From CAZIPE01 sp964541305 (GTDB taxonomy: Bacteria; Patescibacteriota; Saccharimonadia; Saccharimonadales; UBA7683), in NCBI GenBank assembly GCA_964541305.1, contig CAZIPE010000005.1, forward strand, positions 3,752-67,751: 64,000 nt of DNA, given 5' to 3'. This document shows positions 24,717 through 33,051 of this stretch, in pieces. Both the position numbers and the translations under genes were made by a program. The number at the start of each line of letters is the position of its first letter. The first letter of the stretch is position 1. The notes beneath the pieces are model-generated. The model had not been told where the DNA came from. It saw only the letters and a program-made list of their open reading frames with translations, and did no database searches.

Positions 24717-25355
24717 TTAACGTAAGCCAAGTCGAGCGCTACAAGCGGGCCATGCGCCCCAGCCTTGGCGGGATTGTAAAATACTAGCGCGTGCAATCTG
24801 CTCAGACTTGCTCGCTTGATGAGGGTATCCTTTTCCGCCAACACCTTGCCAACTTCCAAGACTAAACTGCAAACCACCATAGTACCCGTTGCCAGTGTTT
24901 ATTGCCCAGTTACCACCCGATTCACAAGCCGCTAGTCTATCCCATACACTACCCGAAGCCACTGCTGAAGCACGCGATGTAGCTACTCGCTTTTGCGCTG
25001 GTTGTGCTGCGGGAGCCTGGTAGCTATAATTCGTTGTTTGAATTGGTGTTTGAGTAGGGGTCAGCTGACTGAGCGGACGCTCTTTTAGCTTCTCTTTATC
25101 ATTTGGCACTCTCAGTTTCTGCCCAGGATGAATGATGTTTGGATCCTGGATCTTCTTATTGGCAAAAAAGAGTCGCTGATATGTTGATTTATGCTCAGCT
25201 GCTATTGAACTCAGTGAATCTCCTGATGCAACGACTACTGTCTTTTGCTTTACAACTTCTTTTTTAGTGTTACTTTCCGCATGAGTTGTTTGTGTCCCCA
25301 TGGTAAATAGTGTGGCCGTCACAAAGACAGCCGCTAATGAAGCGATTACACGCAT
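24717..25355 (-). CDS. Secreted LysM + resuscitation-promoting-factor (Rpf)-like muralytic protein
   Basis: The 212-residue protein begins with a signal peptide (MRVIASLAAVFVTATLFTMG, cleavage near THA-ES). A LysM domain (about residues 37-85: VVASGDSLSSIAAEHKST to IHPGQKLRV) follows, then a Gln/Pro/Ala-rich linker and a C-terminal Rpf domain. The Rpf part has SVWDRLAACESGGNWAINTG with the catalytic Glu, then GYYGGLQFSLGSWQGVGG and the paired Cys of WPACSARLGL. Rpf domains cleave peptidoglycan and are best known from Actinobacteria, the hosts of known Saccharibacteria. ATG 25355 with AAGGAC upstream is preferred to a far-upstream in-frame ATG lacking a signal. Confidence 0.9.
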   Translation of the reverse strand: MRVIASLAAVFVTATLFTMGTQTTHAESNTKKEVVKQKTVVVASGDSLSSIAAEHKSTYQRLFFANKKIQDPNIIHPGQKLRVPNDKEKLKERPLSQLTPTQTPIQTTNYSYQAPAAQPAQKRVATSRASAVASGSVWDRLAACESGGNWAINTGNGYYGGLQFSLGSWQGVGGKGYPHQASKSEQIARASILQSRQGWGAWPACSARLGLR

Positions 25356-25509
25356 ATTTATATTGTCCTTCTTATTATCCCTAGCGTACCCAATGAAACA
25401 TTCTATTCTTGGTAGTGGTCTGATAGCCGGGTTAGTATTACGCGTGCTTCTTACCAGAAAAAAACACGCAAATTTCAGCTTAAGCGCTTTGACCAATTGT
25501 GTCAAATGA

Positions 25510-25768
25510 AAATTATGTCTACCACATATAGCGTGTTGTAAAAAATAACTAAATCTCTCTTGTAAGCAAAGTCACACAAGCACATTTGCAAATTTTCTGG
25601 GTGTATTATGAAATTAGGTGTTGGTATGTTATGCTTATTTCAGCACATAGTTTAAATACTCTCATCCGTCCTAATAATTTGTTCTTCACAAAAACACACT
25701 ATCATCTCGGCAAGGACATATTACATAACTGGGCTACCAATAGTAAGTAAACAAAAGGATACATCAAC
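25510..25768. other. Intergenic region, leader of the RRM gene
   Basis: No gene is visible in this AT-rich stretch of about 260 bases. It must hold the upstream region of the Rpf gene (minus) and a long leader for the RRM gene (plus), which ends with AAAGGAT as ribosome site. A long untranslated leader would fit cold-type regulation, but I cannot fix a start point. Confidence 0.35.
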
Positions 25769-26062
25769 ATGGCAATGAAATTATACGTAGGTGGGTTAGC
25801 TTATAGCGTAACCGAACAAGAACTCGAGGCACTATTTGCTGAGCAAGGTGCGGTAACAAGCGTTGCAATCATAAAAGACAGAGACAGCGGTCAATCAAAA
25901 GGATTTGGCTTCGTGGAAATGGCTGACGTCAAAGAAGGTCAGAATGCCATCAAAGAATTGAACGGCAAGGAATTAAGTGGCCGAGCAATTATGGTAAATG
26001 AAGCACGTCCTAAAGAAGATCGAAGTTCAGGTGGCGGTGGCGGATTCCGACGCTCATACTAA
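25769..26062 (+). CDS. RRM-type RNA-binding protein
   Basis: The 97-residue protein is a single RNA recognition motif with a short Gly/Arg tail. RNP2 is KLYVGGLAYSV (residues 4-14) and RNP1 is KGFGFVEM (near 43-50). The tail reads SSGGGGGFRRSY. This is the cyanobacterial/bacterial glycine-rich RRM type, often cold-induced, binding single-stranded RNA. It is preceded by AAAGGA. Small size and tail are normal for this family. Confidence 0.95.
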   Translation: MAMKLYVGGLAYSVTEQELEALFAEQGAVTSVAIIKDRDSGQSKGFGFVEMADVKEGQNAIKELNGKELSGRAIMVNEARPKEDRSSGGGGGFRRSY

Positions 26063-26133
26063 TCTGAATTGATTAGAACACATATTAAAAAAGATGAGTC
26101 TGCGCGCAGATTAATTAAGCAGGTATTTTATTC

Positions 26134-26961
26134 ATGAAAAGTGATGCACATATTGAAATTGTGAGCTCTAGTGTCGCGGGGCTTAGTTCTATGAGTGCTA
26201 TTTCGCGCGAAGCACTCCATGCTGTCTTAAGTCCACGCTACGGCGATGTGCGTATTACTCTTGTTAACAATATCGAAGATTTGAAACAGTTGGTGGGCCG
26301 TAAGCCCGATCTCGTCTTTCTCGGTATGAAATTCTTGCCGGCGGATCCAGCTCTAGGCTTTTTGGATGAAAAAAAGATATGGCTGAGTGATGTTCTGGAT
26401 GAAAACGATATTACCTATACGGGGTCTGCCCGAGATGCACACGAACTTGAAGTCAATAAACATCTTGCTAAAAAACGCGTGGAGCAGTCTGGTTTAAATA
26501 CCTCACCGTTTGCATACATTGAAGTGGGCAGCTCTGTGGTTGAAGACGATGTGGTTATGAAGTACCCGCTATTTGTTAAGCCCTCCAATCGTGGCGGTGG
26601 CATGGGCATAGATGACTTATCTTTAGTAAATAATTATGCAGAACTTAGCGCAAAAGTAGCCACTATACATAGTGAGCTAGGGTCTCCTGCCTTAATAGAA
26701 GAATATCTCCCGGGCAGAGAGTTCAGTGTGGCATTATTAAAAAGTACTCTCGATGATTCATATTCAGTGATGCCAATTGAGCTCGTCGCTCCTTCGGATA
26801 CTCGTGGTGTCAGTATGCTAAGTGAAAATGTAAAATCTTCAAACGCCGAATCGGTATCGAAAGTGATAGATCCTTACCTAAAAAAAGAAATATCAGACCT
26901 AGCCTTAAGCGTATTTCATGCGCTTGAGGCAAGAGATTACGGGCGTAGGTATTGTTTCTAA
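26134..26961 (+). pseudogene. D-Ala-D-Ala ligase-like ATP-grasp protein, 3' end lost
   Basis: The frame encodes an ATP-grasp ligase resembling Ddl: LVGRKPDLVFLGMK, ITYTGSARDAHELEVNKHLAKK, YPLFVKPSNRGGGMGIDD and LIEEYLPGREFSVALL. It then reaches HALEARDYGR, where the family continues with the metal-binding strand (normally D-x-R-x-D then E-x-N). Here it breaks into RRYCF and stops. The missing end holds essential catalytic residues, so the product is probably inactive. The following sequence, in another frame, encodes the tail of a transporter. This looks like a deletion junction or an assembly join. Confidence 0.75.
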
Positions 26962-27151
26962 AGACCAGGCCACACAGTATATTATTGATAACGGTGGTAG
27001 CGAGAGTACAGCGCAGACTGTCGCTGGATTGTATCAGGAATCACAACTCTCCTCGCTTCGTGTTGGCATGTTCTTCGTATTTGCTTGTCTGTTGGGGTCA
27101 TTCGTACTTTCGAAGCAACTACCTTCTGAGGTTGTGGCGCGTAAAAAATAG
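26918..27151 (+). pseudogene. C-terminal fragment of an MFS-type transporter
   Basis: In a different frame from the ATP-grasp gene, about 65 residues from ITGVGIVSKDQATQYII onward resemble the last part of a major facilitator permease: a helix-linker AGLYQESQLSSLRVGM, a final membrane helix MFFVFACLLGSFVLSKQLPS and a basic end. The N-terminal eleven helices are missing. The first residues of the frame overlap the ATP-grasp remnant, so the two fragments meet near 26940. The MFS assignment rests on one helix and linker and is moderate. Confidence 0.5.
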
Positions 27152-27233
27152 CTATACCCTCCCGTGGTTCGAGATTGACGACAGATGCCCGAAGTGAGAC
27201 CATGTAGATGTAATATATAAAGAGGAGGCAGAT

Positions 27234-27440
27234 ATGTTCGCAACAACACTTCTTGGTTATACGATCGATACCATCTGGTCGTTAATAGTGTTATTTATTT
27301 GGATAGGAATAGCTTTTTGGCCGGCTCGCGTTGCAGGACGCAAAGGTCACAGTTTTTTACTCTACTTCATTTTTAGTATATTCTTCTTCCCGCTTGCACT
27401 ACTCGTTGCCTATCTCGCACCCGATCGCACTCGGTTATAA
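27234..27440 (+). CDS. Small two-helix membrane protein
   Basis: The 68-residue protein has two hydrophobic helices (about residues 10-30 and 40-62) separated by ARVAGRKGHS, and ends in charged DRTRL. AGGAGG at 27222-27227 is a strong ribosome site. The arrangement resembles small phospholipase-D-like or superinfection-immunity-type proteins, but I would not assign a role. Confidence 0.65.
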   Translation: MFATTLLGYTIDTIWSLIVLFIWIGIAFWPARVAGRKGHSFLLYFIFSIFFFPLALLVAYLAPDRTRL

Positions 27441-27524
27441 GTTATCACTTTGGAGATTCAGCTATCTACTACCTCGAGCGTTGTGGTATGATGGTAGTAA
27501 CGTAAATTGAATTGGAATAAATCT

Positions 27525-27599
27525 ATGGCTAAACATAAGAATTGGCATGGTGCAGCGCGTAAACGTGCGCTCAAGAAAAAACTTAAAGCAGCAAAATAG
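27525..27599 (+). CDS. Very small basic protein (24 residues)
   Basis: An ATG at 27525 opens a 24-codon frame encoding a highly basic peptide: MAKHKNWHGAAR followed by KRALKKKLKAAK. A TATGAT (27486-27491) and GGAAT lie upstream, and the gene stands alone between two well-spaced genes. The composition resembles tiny ribosome-associated or nucleic-acid-binding proteins. I do not recognise the family; conservation in relatives would decide. Confidence 0.5.
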   Translation: MAKHKNWHGAARKRALKKKLKAAK

Positions 27600-27733
27600 T
27601 CAAAATAATCCTCGTGTGACTATGACGAAATGCTTGTGTTCACCATCTTTGCGTGGTATTTTAAACATATGTAAAACACCCCACTAGTGGTATAAAATAA
27701 AAAGATAAATTACATAGCGGAGAACATCAAATT

Positions 27734-29134
27734 ATGGCTACAGCTAAACGAAAGTCACCCACAAAGAAACGTACAAACAAGGTTACTTCTGGTAGCGGGG
27801 GCTTACTGTCTTCTAAACTAAACTGGCGAACAATATTACTGCTCGCTTTAGTGCTCACTATTGCCGGTGGTTTTTTTGTTTTCCGTTCGTATGCTACAAA
27901 CACCGAGTGGAAGCCTGGGAGTTCGGCCATTACTACTACTTCGTTAAAGACTATGAGCAAGAAGGATGGCTCTAGTTATTGGTACACCATGCAGCCATCA
28001 TTGCCGTTACTTAAAAGTGGTCAGGTAGAAACACTACCCGCTTATTCTGAGGTTGGCAGGTTGGTGCTTAAAGATCCACTTCAAGGCTCTGGTACGTACT
28101 GTGTTGAAGTGCAGTCTTTCGGTATTCCAATAGGAGTTCGATTCTCTGGTGCAAATGCAAAACCGTTAAATGTACAATCGACTGCTGGACGCTTTACATT
28201 TCCCGCCAAAAGCAAGAATGAAGCCTGCGTCACTGCGGACCTCACGGTTGGTACGCTTACGGTCATTGTCGAGCGTAGCAACGCTCGCGGTATAAGTAGT
28301 GCTGATCAACCGATAATAGTCCACAAGTTATTTAAGAAAGAGGCGAGTAGCGACGTTGCAAGAAAGTGTTCAGAACTTAGCGACCTGAAATTCTGTGATG
28401 ATTTTGATGGCACTTCTGGTACACCGCCGAACAGCACTAAGTGGAGAGTGTTTAATAGCGGTTCTAGTTGGGGTTCACAATGTTGGTCAAATAAACCTGA
28501 GAATATTTCAACAGACGGTAAGGGTAATTTAAAACTTACGCTTATTGATACTAAAACTAATCAGTGCACCAACTCCTACGGCGATTCGTCTACTATCACA
28601 AGCGGGGGTATGGACACTCAGGGTAAATTCACTACCAAGTACGGTAAGTTCGAGATTCGATCTAAGCTTGCCTGTGCTAAAAGCGTGTGGGGTTCCATAT
28701 GGCTTTCGACTGGCACCGGCCCCTCGTGGCCACAATCTGGTGAAATTGACATTTACGAAATTGGTTACGACAAACAAAATAAGCTTCAGCAAACAATCCA
28801 CGCTGGTAAAAGTGGTAGTGATAAGTATTCGGTTGAAACATATTCTGAACAGACAAATAGGTACTGCGATGACTACCACGTCTACGGCGTTGAATGGCGA
28901 AAAGGCTACATTCAATTCACACTTGACGGCAAGCCAACCAATCGTATCACCGAGGCTGACGGCCTAGCCGATGCTACGAAATCTGCCAAGACGCCGTACT
29001 GGCCTTTTGATACATATGATTTGAGATTACTGATCGACTTGCAATATGGTAAAAGTGGCACCTGGACAGGCACGCCAAATCTAGCGGAACTCCCAAGCTC
29101 GATGCTTGTTGACTACGTCAGAATCTATAACTAG
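27734..29134 (+). CDS. Membrane-anchored GH16 family beta-glucanase
   Basis: The 466-residue protein starts with a basic segment and one membrane helix (about residues 34-52, ILLLALVLTIAGGFFVF), then a ~150-residue exterior domain of unknown type. The C-terminal GH16 domain (about 210-466) has the catalytic motif GEIDIYE, with E337 as nucleophile, D339 as assistant and E342 as acid/base. Family members cut beta-1,3 or beta-1,3-1,4 glucans or galactans. Four to six Cys suggest disulphides outside the cell. GGAGA precedes the ATG. Confidence 0.9.
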   Translation: MATAKRKSPTKKRTNKVTSGSGGLLSSKLNWRTILLLALVLTIAGGFFVFRSYATNTEWKPGSSAITTTSLKTMSKKDGSSYWYTMQPSLPLLKSGQVETLPAYSEVGRLVLKDPLQGSGTYCVEVQSFGIPIGVRFSGANAKPLNVQSTAGRFTFPAKSKNEACVTADLTVGTLTVIVERSNARGISSADQPIIVHKLFKKEASSDVARKCSELSDLKFCDDFDGTSGTPPNSTKWRVFNSGSSWGSQCWSNKPENISTDGKGNLKLTLIDTKTNQCTNSYGDSSTITSGGMDTQGKFTTKYGKFEIRSKLACAKSVWGSIWLSTGTGPSWPQSGEIDIYEIGYDKQNKLQQTIHAGKSGSDKYSVETYSEQTNRYCDDYHVYGVEWRKGYIQFTLDGKPTNRITEADGLADATKSAKTPYWPFDTYDLRLLIDLQYGKSGTWTGTPNLAELPSSMLVDYVRIYN

Positions 29135-29223
29135 ACTAAGTTATCTTGCTGAACGATAAAGTGTACTCGTACGTCGATACGATGGTGGCAATGTGATATC
29201 CACCTTAACACGCCAAAGCATAG

Positions 29224-29472
29224 TTATTTGGCAACCATTTTATATAGACCCAGCAAGATTACTGATCCAAGTAGAGCAACCAGTAAACTACTCAGATTGA
29301 ACCCTGTCACACCACTGCCACCGAGTGACTGCATCACAAAACCACCAATAAAGGCACCTATAATTCCCACCACAATATTAGTTAAAACACCCTGCTGGGC
29401 ATCAGTATTCATTATTTTTGAGGCAATCCACCCAACAATTGCACCAAAGATTACCCAAATCACTATATTCAT
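29224..29472 (-). CDS. GlsB/YeaQ/YmgE family small membrane protein
   Basis: The 82-residue protein has three membrane helices rich in glycine: MNIVIWVIFGAIVGWIAS, then IVVGIIGAFIGGFVMQSL and LLVALLGSVILLGLYKM. This matches the transglycosylase-associated (YeaQ) family, often stress-induced, with no enzyme activity known. ATG 29472 is preceded by AAAGGAA, so it is preferred to ATG 29487. It is the first of three small stress-type genes on this strand. Confidence 0.88.
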   Translation of the reverse strand: MNIVIWVIFGAIVGWIASKIMNTDAQQGVLTNIVVGIIGAFIGGFVMQSLGGSGVTGFNLSSLLVALLGSVILLGLYKMVAK

Positions 29473-29495
29473 ATCAATTCCTTTCATCCCTCATA

Positions 29496-29891
29496 TTAAA
29501 TAGCTGTGTCATTTTTCTTTCCGAGATCGATCGCCTTAACAACCGCCCACGCAACCAGGCCATACACTATGATTGCCACTAAGCTTTCTACATCGAATCG
29601 AGATACACCATAGGTTGTGTCGATGTTAAAAAGTCCTCTAAAAGGTGCAACAAATGGACCCGTAACCACATACATTAAGTCCGCAAAAGTGTTTGACCGA
29701 TTAGCTCCCAGAAGGGATATAATAATACGAATTCCCAGTATCCCAGCCAGTAACCCATATATTAGGTAAACCACCCTTTCTGTTTTTTCTACCCCCTCAT
29801 CTCCGCTTGTGTGACTGATGGATTGTTTCTCTATATGCGTATTACCTTGTTGTACTCTTTGAGTACGAATTTCTTGCTCTTGATCTGCCAT
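29496..29891 (-). CDS. YggT-like membrane protein
   Basis: The 131-residue protein has a ~40-residue polar N-terminus (Gln/Glu/Thr-rich) and then helices at about 42-62 and 102-122. Between them lies the segment MYVVTGPFVAPFRGLFN, typical of YggT family proteins (TDP.L.P.R). YggT has been linked to membrane stress and cell division in other bacteria. It lies between the YeaQ-like and CsbD-like genes and is probably co-regulated. Confidence 0.75.
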   Translation of the reverse strand: MADQEQEIRTQRVQQGNTHIEKQSISHTSGDEGVEKTERVVYLIYGLLAGILGIRIIISLLGANRSNTFADLMYVVTGPFVAPFRGLFNIDTTYGVSRFDVESLVAIIVYGLVAWAVVKAIDLGKKNDTAI

Positions 29892-29923
29892 GTCTCACTC
29901 CTTTAAAAACTGATTGTACAGTG

Positions 29924-30103
29924 TTATTTTCGTTTTATATCTTCTATGGTTTCGCTGATTTTATCACCCGCTTTATTAAGCTTGCTTTTGAGTTTGCCTT
30001 TGGTCTCCTCAATCTTTCCTTTTGATTCAAGCTTCTTATTGTTAGTTACTTTGCCAACTGTCTGCTTCACTTTGCCACCTAGTTTATCTGTTGTACTACT
30101 CAT
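29924..30103 (-). CDS. CsbD-like stress protein
   Basis: The 59-residue protein has the CsbD pattern: DKLGGKVKQTVGKVTNN, LESKGKIEETKGKLKSK and then a helical end. CsbD is a small sigma-B-type general-stress protein of unknown mechanism in Bacillus. ATG 30103 follows an AGGGGTAAG site, so I reject the longer frame that starts at 30178 with no ribosome site. Confidence 0.85.
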   Translation of the reverse strand: MSSTTDKLGGKVKQTVGKVTNNKKLESKGKIEETKGKLKSKLNKAGDKISETIEDIKRK

Positions 30104-30223
30104 GTTCTTACCCCTGACATTTAGTTTGTAATTAACAGTATGCGTTGCCTCGAATAGCAAAGATGTGCGCTGTGTCACATAATATCTAGCATCACCCCAA
30201 CTATTTAAAGGTATAATACGATT

Positions 30224-31058
30224 ATGGAAAAAGATACTCTTGCGGTTATGCCGACTGAATCAGCCCCTGAGCACAGTATTGACGCTATTTTTGACGACGG
30301 TCGTATCGTGAAATATTCCAAAGGTGAATCTATTATCCATGGTTNNNNNNNNNNNNNNNNNNNNNNNNNNNNNNNNNNNNNNNNNNNNNNNNNNNNNNNN
30401 NNNNNNNNNNNNNNNNNNNNNNNNNNNNNNNNNNNNNNNNNNNNTTTGACGACGGTCGTATCGTGAAATATTCCAAAGGTGAATCTATTATCCATGGTTT
30501 TGACGAGCCAAATGGAGTTTTTGTTATAAAAAAAGGCTTTGTTAAAGCGTTTACTATCACAAAAGATGGTTTAGATAGCCTACTGTTGATTCATGAAGCC
30601 GGTGAGTTCATACCACTTATTTGGGCTTTAGATGGAATTCACACGGAAGGGTTAAATTACGAAGCCATGTCAGACGTGACCTTGCTTAAAACCACTAAAG
30701 AAAAACTGCGATCTGCCATGATTGAAGATAATTGGTTGTCTCAAGAGATTTTGAAACAATCAGTTCGCATTATTACTGCGTACGCTCAAAGAATTCAAGC
30801 CCTAGAGTATCGAACCGCACGTGAGCGAATTATCGCAGAGCTATTAAATCTTGCTGAAATGTTTGGAAAAAAGATGGAAAAAAGGTTTTGATTACTGCTC
30901 CAGTAACTCATCAAGATATAGCGAACTCAATCAATATGACTCGAGAGACAGCGAGTCGAGCACTGGGTTTGCTTTTTGAAGAAGAACTTTTAGGTCAAGA
31001 TGACCATCTGTTCACTATCTTAGATATGGCTAAGTTGCAGGCAGAGCTTGGTTTATAA
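30224..31058 (+). pseudogene. Crp/Fnr-family regulator interrupted by a scaffold gap and a frameshift
   Basis: Reading 30224-30344, skipping the gap and its duplicated end, then continuing from 30500 gives a cNMP-type sensor domain: KYSKGESIIHGFDEPNGVFV, GFVKAFTITKDG and HEAGEFIPL. A long dimer helix and a Crp-type HTH follow (VTHQDIANSINMTRETASRA). The HTH is in the -1 frame after the six-A run at 30878-30883, where the first frame stops at 30891. One more A would restore about 220 residues. TATAAT (30212-30217) lies six bases before the ATG. The split may be a sequencing error, since it is at a homopolymer. Confidence 0.8.
30345..30444. other. 100-N scaffold gap with duplicated 55-base flanks
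   Basis: The 55 bases at 30290-30344 are repeated exactly at 30445-30499. The two contig ends therefore overlap and the N run is a scaffolding artefact; collapsing it restores the reading frame of the regulator. Confidence 0.95.
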
Positions 31059-31156
31059 CAAACGGCTCTGAGGCGCATTACAAAAAAGAGACCGTTTTAT
31101 AACATTACAACCAGCCCCTGCTAGTCAAAAATTGGCTGAGCGGGATAGTCTGAAAC

Positions 31157-31552
31157 CTAATTGGCGCCAATCTCAAGCCATCTCTTAAGCACCTTGCGTA
31201 AAGATGGTAGTTTCTCCTTAATATCGGTCATGTTGTCAAAACTGATCGTCCCACGGATATCTGAGTTCCATTCAACAATGCCTTCGTCCTCTACAAGAAC
31301 AGGCTTTCCACTCTTGTTTTCTTTTCTGGTCGATCCCATATGAATTACGAGCTTCACCTTGTTCTGTTTGTTGAACAGACTGAAAGTCATACGGTCTTCG
31401 CCATTAAATGTGTAGTTTGGTGCATTCCATTTAATGCCTTCGACTAATGCGGGCTCAGAGTTTAAAATAACCGACCTAAGAGCATTCACTTGATCTAGCT
31501 TGTCTTTTGGCTGGTCTGCAAAAAATTCTTCGAGGGTCTTATACTTAATCAC
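31157..31552 (-). CDS. DUF1801 (YdhG-like) protein
   Basis: The 131-residue protein matches DUF1801: FFADQPKDKLDQVNALRSVI, then EGIKWNAPNYTF and the final LRKVLKRWLE. In Bacillus, Fra (YdhG-related) was proposed to act as an iron chaperone, but the family role is broadly unknown. The start is GTG, with TGTTATACT (-10 at 31559-31564, minus strand) six bases upstream, a leaderless GTG-start example. Confidence 0.85.
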   Translation of the reverse strand: MIKYKTLEEFFADQPKDKLDQVNALRSVILNSEPALVEGIKWNAPNYTFNGEDRMTFSLFNKQNKVKLVIHMGSTRKENKSGKPVLVEDEGIVEWNSDIRGTISFDNMTDIKEKLPSLRKVLKRWLEIGAN

Positions 31553-31612
31553 GCTCCAAGTATAACAAAATCTAGTAGCGTGAATGCGTACTAGACCTTA
31601 AATCAACTATCT

Positions 31613-31686
31613 TGGCTAGGGTGGAGGGATTCGAACCCCCGATCACGGGACCAGAACCCGTTGCCTTACCGCTTGGCTACACCCTA
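31613..31686 (-). tRNA. tRNA-Gln (anticodon CTG)
   Basis: On the minus strand the acceptor is TAGGGTG/CACCCTA with the U1-A72 pair typical of tRNA-Gln. The anticodon stem ACGGG/CCCGT encloses TTCTGGT, giving CTG. The T arm contains GGTTCGAAT. Discriminator G and encoded CCA end the gene. Confidence 0.95.
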
Positions 31687-31743
31687 ATAACAGGTAGATT
31701 ATAGCGTAGTATCAGGTGTTTGTCAGGTTGCGTGCAGTATAAT

Positions 31744-33006
31744 TCAGAGTGTTTCTTGAATTCTCAGAAGTTCATTGTATTTGGCGAGGCGCTCTGAACG
31801 ACTCAGTGAACCACTTTTAATAAACTTTGTTCCTAGACCAACTGAAAGGTGAGCAATGGTGGTGTCTTCGGTTTCGCCAGAACGATGGGACATGATTGTC
31901 GTCATGTTATTTTTATGCGCGAGGCTCACCGCGTCAATTGTCTCAGACAGGGTGCCAATTTGATTGGGTTTAATAAGTACGGCATTGCAGGATTTTTCAT
32001 CGATTGCCTTTTGAATGTAGGTTGTATTGGTGACAAGCAGATCATCGCCTACTAACAGAATTTCACTGCCAATTTCGCTATTCATCAAACTCCAGTTGGG
32101 CCAATCGTTTTCATCAAGTCCATCTTCAATTGAGATAATCGGGTAGTGCTTGAGTAGTTGCTGGTAGTAGGCAATAAGTTCAGCGCTTTTTAGACTGCGA
32201 CGCTCTGATTGCAAGGTGTACACGCCTTCATCGTAGAGTTCGCTCGAAGCCACATCAAGCGCGATTGAAATATCTTTTCCGGGAGCGTAGCCAGCTTTTT
32301 CAATTGCTTCCACAATAAGATCAAGTGCGTCAGTGTTTTTATGATGTGGTGGGAGGACGTAACCGCCTTCGTCTCCCACGGCGGTTGTATATTCGTTATG
32401 GGCTAGGATATTACCGAGAGCGTGAAATACTTCACTGCCTGCTTGCAGCTGTTTTTCATACGAGCTGATTCCAGTAGGTACAATCATGAATTCCTGTATA
32501 TCTGCCGAGTTGAGTGCATGTTTACCACCATTAATAACGTTAAACATCGGCGTAGGAGTGTGAGATGAAGGGTTGCTGGAAAGACCCGCAACATATTCAA
32601 AAAGTTGCTGGCCTTGTAACTGGGCGGTTGCTTTTGCAAAAGCGAGCGAAACAGCCAAAATGGCATTAGCACCTAGTTTCGATTTATTTTCAGTGCCATC
32701 CAGCTCGCGCAAAAAGGCATCGAAGGCTTCCTGCGAATTAAACGATGTGCCGACGACTGCTGGTGCAACAACAGATGTGATATTCTCGAGCGCTTTTTGT
32801 ACACTGAGTCCACCGTAAGCACTGCCATTGTCACGTAGTTCAATAGCTTCGCGCGAACCAGTAGAGGCACCAGAAGGAACGCTGGCTCTTCCGGTCTCAC
32901 TAGTCTCGAGAGTGCAGTCGACTTCAACCGTAGGATTGCCCCGTGAATCAAGAATTGTGCGAGCTTTAAGTTGTGTGATTACCATATATTCAATAATCGC
33001 ATACAT
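31744..33006 (-). CDS. eno: Enolase
   Basis: Enolase converts 2-phosphoglycerate to phosphoenolpyruvate. Visible motifs are ARTILDSRGNPTVEV, the flexible loop SGASTGSREAIEL, GGKHAL with NSADIQEFMIVP, VGDEGGY, the metal and active-site segments ALDVASSELYD, SIEDGLDENDW and LIKPNQIGTL, and SHRSGETEDTTIA. The protein is full length at 420 residues. ATG 32985 (MVITQLKAR) fits the family N-terminus better than 33006. It is divergent from the lactate dehydrogenase-like gene and near phosphoglycerate mutase, so lower glycolysis is clustered here. Confidence 0.97.
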   Translation of the reverse strand: MYAIIEYMVITQLKARTILDSRGNPTVEVDCTLETSETGRASVPSGASTGSREAIELRDNGSAYGGLSVQKALENITSVVAPAVVGTSFNSQEAFDAFLRELDGTENKSKLGANAILAVSLAFAKATAQLQGQQLFEYVAGLSSNPSSHTPTPMFNVINGGKHALNSADIQEFMIVPTGISSYEKQLQAGSEVFHALGNILAHNEYTTAVGDEGGYVLPPHHKNTDALDLIVEAIEKAGYAPGKDISIALDVASSELYDEGVYTLQSERRSLKSAELIAYYQQLLKHYPIISIEDGLDENDWPNWSLMNSEIGSEILLVGDDLLVTNTTYIQKAIDEKSCNAVLIKPNQIGTLSETIDAVSLAHKNNMTTIMSHRSGETEDTTIAHLSVGLGTKFIKSGSLSRSERLAKYNELLRIQETL

Positions 33007-33051
33007 AATCGTTTTGGTGAAGAGCTACGAGATGTGACATAATAGTTTCAT

